Assembly: GCA_002772495.1 (NCBI GenBank) | Contig: PCSX01000006.1 | Span: forward strand, 366 to 5,983 | From: Candidatus Vogelbacteria bacterium CG22_combo_CG10-13_8_21_14_all_37_9 | Lineage (GTDB): Bacteria; Patescibacteriota; Minisyncoccia; Phycocordibacterales; XYD1-FULL-46-19 | DNA: 5,618 nt | Direction: 5' to 3' | Part shown: positions 1-3,676 of the stretch, piece after piece | Layout of the letters: each line of letters begins with the position of its first letter | How positions within the stretch are numbered: position 1 is the first letter of the stretch | The notes under the pieces: generated by a model | What the model saw: only the letters and a program-made list of their open reading frames with translations | Databases searched by the model: none | Told to the model about the DNA's origin: nothing | Made by a program: the position numbers and the translations under genes

Positions 1-39
1 AGTGAGGGGCGGGAAAAGGCGATGGGGGAGACAAATTAA
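1..39 (+). CDS. possible C-terminal tail of an upstream gene (partial)
   Basis: Reading frame 1 is open from the first base and encodes 12 residues (SEGREKAMGETN) before a TAA at 37-39. The hydrophilic, charged composition fits a protein C-terminus. The base composition also changes sharply at the stop, from G-rich to an A/T-rich spacer, as expected at a gene end. Twelve residues are too few to identify a product. Frame 2 is also open for a similar distance, so this is only a plausible reading. If real, the gene lies upstream of and in the same direction as the two small genes that follow. Confidence 0.3.
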   Translation, partial: SEGREKAMGETN

Positions 40-102
40 ATTAAAAATTTAAAATGTAAAATTAAAAATTGAAGATGCGGATTGAAATTAAAAATTTAAA
101 AT
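38..102. repeat. AT-rich spacer with short direct repeats
   Basis: The 18-base string aaattaaaaatttaaaat occurs exactly at 38-55 and again at 85-102. A third partial copy (aaattaaaaatt) lies at 59-70. The tract fills the gap before the ATG at 109. A TAAAAT hexamer at 97-102 sits 6 nt before that ATG, where a -10 element for a leaderless start would lie, but no convincing -35 accompanies it, so I do not call a promoter. The tract could be simple low-complexity spacer expansion or a regulatory A/T tract. Confidence 0.6.
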
Positions 103-108
103 AAAAAT

Positions 109-318
109 ATGGAAAATTTTAATTTGGAAATAGAGGCGGAGAATAAGGGAGTTAAGGCTATTGGAGCTTTAGAGGCCCAAGCCCAAGAAATTGGAGAAAC
201 TCCGACCGTTTTAGCGACTAAATTGAAAGAGTTTTTGATTGGCCAGCAAATGGGAGGTTTGAAATTAGTAGCCGTTGGTTGTGAAGATCTAGTAAAAAAA
301 ATGGATAGTGCTCAATAA
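109..318 (+). CDS. small hypothetical protein, 69 residues
   Basis: I do not recognise this protein. It is a soluble, probably mostly helical polypeptide with an acidic N-terminal part (MENFNLEIEAENKG), an Ala/Glu-rich middle, a segment around residues 33-50 that could form an amphipathic helix (VLATKLKEFLIGQQMGGL), and one cysteine near residue 58. There is no signal peptide, membrane span or catalytic motif. The ATG at 109 is the only sensible start and has no Shine-Dalgarno sequence upstream, only an A/T-rich tract. The stop at 316-318 is followed after 5 nt by the ATG of the DUF5663-like gene, so the two are almost certainly cotranscribed. The good reading frame and tight spacing make it a real gene, but its function is unknown. 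Confidence 0.7.
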   Translation: MENFNLEIEAENKGVKAIGALEAQAQEIGETPTVLATKLKEFLIGQQMGGLKLVAVGCEDLVKKMDSAQ

Positions 319-323
319 TTTTT

Positions 324-602
324 ATGACTGATTTAAAATTAAAAACCGAAATTCTCACTCATTTAGATCTGGCCGATTTAGCTTTAGCCGATCAAGATAA
401 AGTTCTAGCTCAATTAGAAGAAAATATTTTGGCCCAATTACATTTGGCGGTGATTGAAGAGTTAACGGAAATGGAACGAGCTGATTTGGTGGATTTAGAT
501 GATGATTCAGCGGAGAAAATTTTTCAAGCTCATCTTGGGCCAGACTTGATTAAAAAAGTGGCGACGGAAGTAGTGACTGATTTTAAGAAACGCTTAGGGT
601 AA
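324..602 (+). CDS. DUF5663-like small helical protein, 92 residues
   Basis: This is a leucine- and acid-rich, all-helical protein. Its pattern of a short helix (ILTHLDLADLALADQ), a longer helix (KVLAQLEENILAQLHLAVIEEL), an acidic linker (residues 47-60), and a C-terminal helix ending in KKRLG resembles DUF5663, a family of small proteins common in Patescibacteria and of unknown function. The assignment comes from remembered pattern, not a profile search. There is no signal peptide, membrane segment or catalytic motif. The ATG at 324 lies 5 nt after the preceding stop, with only a T-run between, so translation may be coupled or may start without a Shine-Dalgarno sequence. The gene ends at 602, about 11 nt from the 3' end of the convergent non-coding RNA transcript. 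Confidence 0.65.
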   Translation: MTDLKLKTEILTHLDLADLALADQDKVLAQLEENILAQLHLAVIEELTEMERADLVDLDDDSAEKIFQAHLGPDLIKKVATEVVTDFKKRLG

Positions 603-612
603 AAATTGAGAT

Positions 613-657
613 AAAAAAATGCCCAGACCGTCGAACCAAAGTGGTTACGGTTTGGGC
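613..657 (-). terminator. intrinsic terminator of the large non-coding RNA
   Basis: On the minus strand a 10-position stem (GCCCAAACCG against CGGTCTGGGC, with one A-C mismatch) spans 621-657 and carries an inner AACC/GGTT helix. It is followed after one A by a run of seven U residues at 613-619. The plus-strand direction has no U-tract after the hairpin, so this terminates the minus-strand RNA and not the converging small genes. The terminator hairpin also carries the repeated internal-loop module found in its neighbour. Confidence 0.85.
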
Positions 658-702
658 ACCTGAGATGATCCAAATGACTCGTCGAACCTTAGATTGGTTA
701 CG
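629..702 (-). repeat. twin hairpin cores with an identical internal-loop module
   Basis: On the minus strand two hairpins share the core CGUAACC-loop-GGUUCGACG: at 680-702 with loop AAUCUAA and at 629-649 with loop ACUUU. The flanking stems differ in sequence: CCAAGUGGC/GUCAUUUGG at 670-712, and GCCCAAACCG/CGGUCUGGGC at 621-657. Conserved cores inside unrelated stems suggest a recurrent RNA structural or protein-binding module, not a simple DNA duplication. The second copy doubles as the terminator hairpin. Confidence 0.75.
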
Positions 703-1123
703 GGCCACTTGGTCTAGAGAGGGATAGGGGACGATCCTTTCCCCTCGTACTCCAACAAGACATTGCGTTGCTCTACCTGTCGTCCTTTTTCAGATAGCCG
801 AGTGTATCGCCATCGTTGCTGGAGTAAAAACCAAAAAAAAATTTCAATTTCCGCCTTTTCATTATCTTCACTAAGGCGGATGTCCCATCGCGCTCATACG
901 CTTTTCTCTCCCTTTCTTGGGGTATGAGTATTTCTCTTTACCCAAGATCTCTCGAATGTCTTAACTCCCGCTTAGGAGTTTTCATGACATTCGGGGGCCG
1001 GTGCTGCCGTCGTTCTTCAATTTAATTTATGCGTGCTGAGCTTAAACACACTCATAGCTCGGGTTCCTTTCTTGTTAGGGACCAGTCGTTTTGAAAGCCC
1101 TACGCCTTCAAACACCTTCTTTT

Positions 1124-1152
1124 ATCTTAGCAGATTTGACATCTTCTGTCAA
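1124..1152 (-). promoter_or_regulatory. sigma70-type promoter of the large non-coding RNA
   Basis: On the minus strand the -35 element is TTGACA (1147-1152) and the -10 element is TAAGAT (1124-1129), separated by exactly 17 nt. This is a perfect -35 and a five-of-six -10 at optimal spacing, the strongest promoter in the window. It predicts a start at about 1116-1118. Such strength suits an abundant stable RNA. Confidence 0.85.
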
Positions 1153-1176
1153 GTATTTTAAAAAGAGGGGAGGGGA

Positions 1177-1218
1177 AATCCCTAAAAAATGGCCTAACTA
1201 GGCCATTTTTTAGGGATT
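1177..1218. terminator. perfect palindrome, probable bidirectional terminator
   Basis: The arms 1177-1196 and 1199-1218 are perfectly complementary over 20 bp, around two central bases. Inside is a GC-containing stem (atggccta/taggccat) flanked by A6 (1184-1189) and T6 (1206-1211), the classic layout of an intrinsic terminator that works in both directions. It lies between the S1 gene and the promoter of the large RNA, where it would stop read-through from S1 into the RNA gene. Confidence 0.65.
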
Positions 1219-1257
1219 AATCTTAATTTTGATCAATTGATAGATATAACTATTTTC

Positions 1258-1301
1258 AAATTATACCAGATTTCCACGACCGTGGAAATCTGGTATAATT
1301 T
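1258..1301. terminator. perfect 21-bp palindrome just after the S1 gene
   Basis: The arms 1258-1278 and 1281-1301 are perfectly complementary over 21 bp, with two unpaired central bases. The palindrome starts 10 nt after the S1 stop codon (TAA read from 1314 to 1312), the right place for the end of that transcript. The minus-strand tail is only mildly U-rich, so it may act as a 3'-end stabilising hairpin with the next palindrome doing the terminating. The arms contain TATAAT, but I see no good -35 for a promoter. Confidence 0.55.
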
Positions 1302-1311
1302 TTGACTTTAA

Positions 1312-2517
1312 TTAAGTCTTAGCTTTTATTTCTTCGGGTTTTTTTGTTTCGGTCTGATCTTTTTCTTCTAAATTAACCGCGCCGAAAACTAAAGTCATTT
1401 TTTGAGATTTTGATTCAAATAAATTAATGGTGAAAGTATAAGTTTTACCTAATTCTAGAGTTTGACGGAGATCATCTTCATTTTTGAATTCTGAAATGTG
1501 AACCAAACCAGCCACTCCTTCTTCGATTGAAACTAGGGCGCCATGTTTGTTGTGTTTGATCACCACCCCTTTGACCACATCACCGCGTTTAAATTTCTTT
1601 TCGGCTTCGGTCCAAGGATTTGGTTTCAAAGCTTTTAGCGATAGCGAAATTTTGTCGTCTTTGATTTCAATAATTTTGGCTTTCAACTTTTCCCCCACTT
1701 GGAAAATTTCTCGGGGATTTTCCACCAAAGACCAGTCAATTTCGGAAATGTGAACTAAGCCCTCTAGTCCATCTTCAATTTTAAGGAAAATACCGAAATC
1801 AACCGTGCCCGTGACTTCACCTTCGACGGTATCACCGAGAGCATATTTTTCGATCAAAGACAGTTTAGCTTTATTGTCTTGGCTTTTTTCAGAGAAAATC
1901 AATTTATTTTCTTTAGGATCAGCAGTGATAATGGAAACCGTCAACATTTTACCGACTAATTTTTGTAATTCTTCGGCAATCTTGTCTTTGTCACCGTCAG
2001 TAATTCGAGGATAATGTTCAGCTTTTAATTGGGAGGCCGGAATAAAACCGTCAATCCCTTGCCATTTTAAGATTAAACCGCCTTTGTTGGCATCTTTGAC
2101 TACTAAATCAAAACCAGTTTTGGCTTTAATGGCTTTTTCGGCTTCGCTCCAGACTAAGGCTTGGCGAGCTTCCTTGAGGGATAATTCAATGTAACCTTCT
2201 TCACCCTCTAGAGCGACAATTTTGGCTGTGACTAAATCACCGATGTTGATTTTTTTGATTACATCGCGAGCATTTAAATATTCTCGGCCAAAAATCAAAC
2301 CCGTCCCAAAAGGGGGAATTTCAATATAGAGGGCTAATTTTTCTTTGGCGATAACTTTACCTTCGACGAGAGCCCCTTCTTCTGGTAAAATCAGAGAATT
2401 TTTAACAATTTCTTCCATTACCGTTCTGGCTTCGACACTAGGTTTGAATTCGTCTTTGTCTAATTCTTCGTGGTCAATGTCTGAATCGAGATCTTGATTT
2501 TTAAGCTTAGTATCCAT
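1312..2517 (-). CDS. rpsA: 30S ribosomal protein S1 (four S1 domains)
   Basis: This 401-residue RNA-binding protein is built from four S1 (OB-fold) domains, at about residues 47-115, 135-210, 226-296 and 310-379. Domains 3 and 4 carry the signature GLVHISE (253-259 and 337-343), and domain 3 has the NP-E-(I)-VGE stretch and ends in the NPW motif (300-302) seen between S1 repeats of ribosomal S1. Domain 2 (GGLILKWQGIDGFIPAS) matches the ribosome-binding second domain of bacterial S1. E. coli S1 has six domains and 557 residues; four-domain forms are usual in many other bacteria. Family members bring mRNA to the 30S subunit. The N-terminal 40 residues and last 20 are charged, low-complexity tails. 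The ATG at 2517 has no Shine-Dalgarno sequence. The gene is monocistronic, with its own promoter and a structured leader. A more general S1-domain RNA-binding role is possible. Confidence 0.9.
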   Translation of the reverse strand: MDTKLKNQDLDSDIDHEELDKDEFKPSVEARTVMEEIVKNSLILPEEGALVEGKVIAKEKLALYIEIPPFGTGLIFGREYLNARDVIKKINIGDLVTAKIVALEGEEGYIELSLKEARQALVWSEAEKAIKAKTGFDLVVKDANKGGLILKWQGIDGFIPASQLKAEHYPRITDGDKDKIAEELQKLVGKMLTVSIITADPKENKLIFSEKSQDNKAKLSLIEKYALGDTVEGEVTGTVDFGIFLKIEDGLEGLVHISEIDWSLVENPREIFQVGEKLKAKIIEIKDDKISLSLKALKPNPWTEAEKKFKRGDVVKGVVIKHNKHGALVSIEEGVAGLVHISEFKNEDDLRQTLELGKTYTFTINLFESKSQKMTLVFGAVNLEEKDQTETKKPEEIKAKT

Positions 2518-2661
2518 AAAACTTAACTTTTAAAGTCGGGATTTGATCCCTAAATTGGTTTGGTGTGCCATCATGGCACTACTGGAGTCAGCAGAGATAA
2601 AAAGACTAAAAGTCCTCTATTTTTCGCTTATTCTGTCACCAATTTTAAATTAACTAATAAT
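2518..2661 (-). promoter_or_regulatory. long structured 5' leader of the S1 gene
   Basis: The promoter at 2668-2695 predicts a start near 2661, giving a leader of about 144 nt. In RNA order it can form four small hairpins: AGGACU/AGUCUU (2602-2616), followed directly by U5 and resembling a weak attenuator; CUGCUG/CAGUAG with loop ACUC (2579-2594); GUGCCA/UGGCAC with loop UGA (2565-2579), sharing one base with the previous stem; and GGGAU/AUCCC with loop CAA (2538-2550). S1 in E. coli represses its own translation by binding its leader, so an autoregulatory role is plausible but is inference. Confidence 0.5.
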
Positions 2662-2667
2662 GGGGAT

Positions 2668-2695
2668 AGTATAGTCAAATTAAAATATTTTGCAA
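2668..2695 (-). promoter_or_regulatory. promoter of the S1 gene
   Basis: On the minus strand the -35 element is TTGCAA (2690-2695) and the -10 element is TATACT (2668-2673), separated by 16 nt. The predicted start is an A near 2661. The -35 hexamer is self-complementary and is also the -35 of the divergent promoter. Confidence 0.6.
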
Positions 2696-2717
2696 TGTTG
2701 GGGTATTTTGTTATAAT
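2690..2717 (+). promoter_or_regulatory. extended -10 promoter of the MBL-fold / gyrA operon
   Basis: The -35 element is TTGCAA (2690-2695) and the -10 element is a perfect TATAAT (2712-2717), with a 16-nt spacer and a TG extension at 2709-2710 (TGnTATAAT). The predicted start is at about 2724, two bases before the ATG at 2726, so the first gene would be translated from a leaderless message. This is the only good promoter upstream of gyrA in the window. Confidence 0.75.
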
Positions 2718-2725
2718 TAAGTTAT

Positions 2726-3346
2726 ATGATCGTGTCTTACTTTGGCCAAGCTTTCATTAAAGTTCAGCTTGGTGATCTGACTTTGGCTTTTAATCCGATT
2801 TCTAAAGAAGCGGATCTTAAGCTGAGCCGATTTGGGGCCGATATTGCTTTTGTTTCCTCGGAGGTGCCAGAAGCGAATGGAGTCGAGTCAGTGACTTATG
2901 CTAATAAAACTCCTTTTGTGATTAATGGTCCGGGTGAATACGAACGAGAGGGCATCTTTGTTCGAGGCTTTGCTTCAGAAGGTGAAGGGGCTAGTCAAAA
3001 CACGATTTATACTTTGACGATTGATAATATTAGTATTTGTCATCTGGGTTTATTGAAAAATCCTAATTTACCTACAGAAACAGTTGAAGAATTGGGTTCG
3101 ATTGATTTATTATTTGTGCCGATTGGAGATGGGCCAGTTCTTAGTCCTAAAGAGGCGGCCAAATTGGCCACTAGTTTGGAACCAAAAATGATCGTGCCGA
3201 TTATGATTGATTTGGATGACGGGACAGCTTTGAAAAATTTTCTTAAAGAAGTAAATGGCGAAGTAAAGCCGATTGATAAATTAACCATTAAACGTAAAGA
3301 TTTGGAGTCTAAAGAAGAAGTAGTGGTCTTGAAAGCTGATAACTAA
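2726..3346 (+). CDS. MBL-fold (UlaG-like) protein lacking metal ligands
   Basis: This 206-residue protein has the layout of the short metallo-beta-lactamase-fold hydrolases related to UlaG that are frequent in Patescibacteria. The visible elements are an N-terminal strand pair (SYFGQAFIKVQ), a NP-S-K-E-A-D loop (24-30), the FVINGPGEYE motif (64-73), a NTIYTLTIDNISICHLG segment (92-108), and an EPKMIVPI strand near residue 152. The metal-binding positions are gone. Where the family has HxHxDH, this protein has SSEVPEANG (44-52). The usual HLGD is HLGLL, and the usual PxH is PIM. It is therefore probably a non-catalytic, binding or structural homologue. Translation should begin at the first base triplet of a leaderless mRNA. 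The gene leads an operon with a membrane protein and gyrA. Fold assignment is fairly sure; function is unknown. Confidence 0.75.
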   Translation: MIVSYFGQAFIKVQLGDLTLAFNPISKEADLKLSRFGADIAFVSSEVPEANGVESVTYANKTPFVINGPGEYEREGIFVRGFASEGEGASQNTIYTLTIDNISICHLGLLKNPNLPTETVEELGSIDLLFVPIGDGPVLSPKEAAKLATSLEPKMIVPIMIDLDDGTALKNFLKEVNGEVKPIDKLTIKRKDLESKEEVVVLKADN

Positions 3347-3353
3347 ATAATTT

Positions 3354-3671
3354 ATGACTTGGGCAAATTATTTAAATCAATTGCGGTCTAAGTCGGACAA
3401 CGAAAAACGTCGTCTCGCTTTTACTTACGCCACGATTGGGACGGGAATAATTTTTGTCATTTGGTTGATATCAGTAGCGATTTCCTTGAGTAATCTGGGA
3501 CAAACCATAACGCCTACTCCTAAACCAGCCGTGGAAATAGTTAAAACTAAACCTCTCGAAACTAAAACTTCATGGTTTAAAATTGGTTTTACTAAAACAG
3601 TTGACACTCTTGATTCCATCGCTCATGGCGGTAAGATTGCTGTGACGAAACTTAAAACTATGCTTAAATAA
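3354..3671 (+). CDS. small single-pass membrane protein of the gyrA operon
   Basis: This 105-residue protein has a basic N-terminus (residues 1-21, including [13 protein letters not shown]), one hydrophobic span at about residues 24-47 ([20 protein letters not shown]), then a Thr/Pro/Lys-rich tail (TPTPKPAVE) and a C-terminal basic, possibly amphipathic helix. The positive-inside rule predicts a cytoplasmic N-terminus and an exported tail. I recall similar small proteins with an LRxKxxxxKRRxAF start beside gyrA-like genes in Patescibacteria, but can assign no function. The ATG lies 7 nt after the MBL-fold gene stop and the gene ends 5 nt before gyrA, so the three are one transcription unit. 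There is no Shine-Dalgarno sequence. Confidence 0.7.
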   Translation: MTWANYLNQLRSKSDNEKRRLAFTYATIGTGIIFVIWLISVAISLSNLGQTITPTPKPAVEIVKTKPLETKTSWFKIGFTKTVDTLDSIAHGGKIAVTKLKTMLK

Positions 3672-3676
3672 ATTTC

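Larger units (their letters stand above)
613..1117 (-). ncRNA. large structured non-coding RNA, about 505 nt, family not recognised
   Basis: A near-consensus promoter at 1124-1152 predicts a minus-strand start near 1117, and an intrinsic terminator ends at 613. No substantial reading frame lies between them. In RNA order, the helices visible by eye are: an 8-bp hairpin at 1090-1112 whose loop can pair with 1076-1080; a 5-bp stem at 1038-1060; a two-part hairpin at 953-993 (outer 8 bp, inner AACUCC/GGAGUU); a stem at 916-946; an 8-bp stem UCCGCCUU/AAGGCGGA at 850-880; a U9 tract at 833-841; a 10-bp stem closing a domain at 749-825, with a 7-bp hairpin at 773-797 inside; a 6-bp hairpin at 726-745; and two related hairpins at 670-712 and 621-657. 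Unpaired segments are purine-rich on the minus strand, as expected if that strand is the RNA. I checked for hallmarks of tmRNA, RNase P RNA, SRP RNA and self-splicing introns and did not find them. The function is unknown. Existence as a transcript is likely; the exact 5' end is inferred. Confidence 0.8.

Noticed and set aside
621..712. CRISPR-like repeat pair, because two similar 21-23 nt strings lie 51 nt apart.
   Set aside because: There are only two imperfect copies, differing at their centres, each embedded in its own RNA hairpin. No spacer array or cas gene is present.
1017..1055. A 12-codon minus-strand reading frame in the large RNA (ATG at 1055, TGA at 1017) preceded by AAAGGA.
   Set aside because: It is very short, lies in a structured region (the stem at 1038-1060), and no other gene in the window uses a Shine-Dalgarno-like signal. 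Without conservation data it is not supportable as a gene.
613..1117. tmRNA identity for the large RNA, suggested by GGUUCGAC strings near its 3' end.
   Set aside because: There is no tRNA-like acceptor pairing of the two ends, no 3' CCA context and no convincing tag reading frame ending in an AA-rich degron. The GGUUCGAC strings sit in hairpins at the wrong end of the molecule.
613..1117. RNase P RNA, suggested by GAGGGGAAAGGAUC at about 732-745.
   Set aside because: The paired P4 strands (a GGAAAGUCC-like 5' element and an ACAGAA-containing 3' element) are not present together, and the GAGGGGAAAGG segment is explained by the local hairpin at 726-745.
1547..2014. Plus-strand open frames of 68-69 codons antisense to the S1 gene.
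   Set aside because: They are shadows of the S1 coding sequence with no promoter, no recognisable motif and Ser/Phe-rich low-quality composition.
2560..2760. A 66-codon plus-strand open frame across the S1 leader and the divergent promoter.
   Set aside because: It runs through both predicted promoters and overlaps the MBL-fold gene start in another frame; its protein has no family features.
3040..3619. Minus-strand open frames antisense to the MBL-fold and membrane-protein genes.
   Set aside because: The well-supported plus-strand genes explain the open frames; there is no independent promoter or motif.
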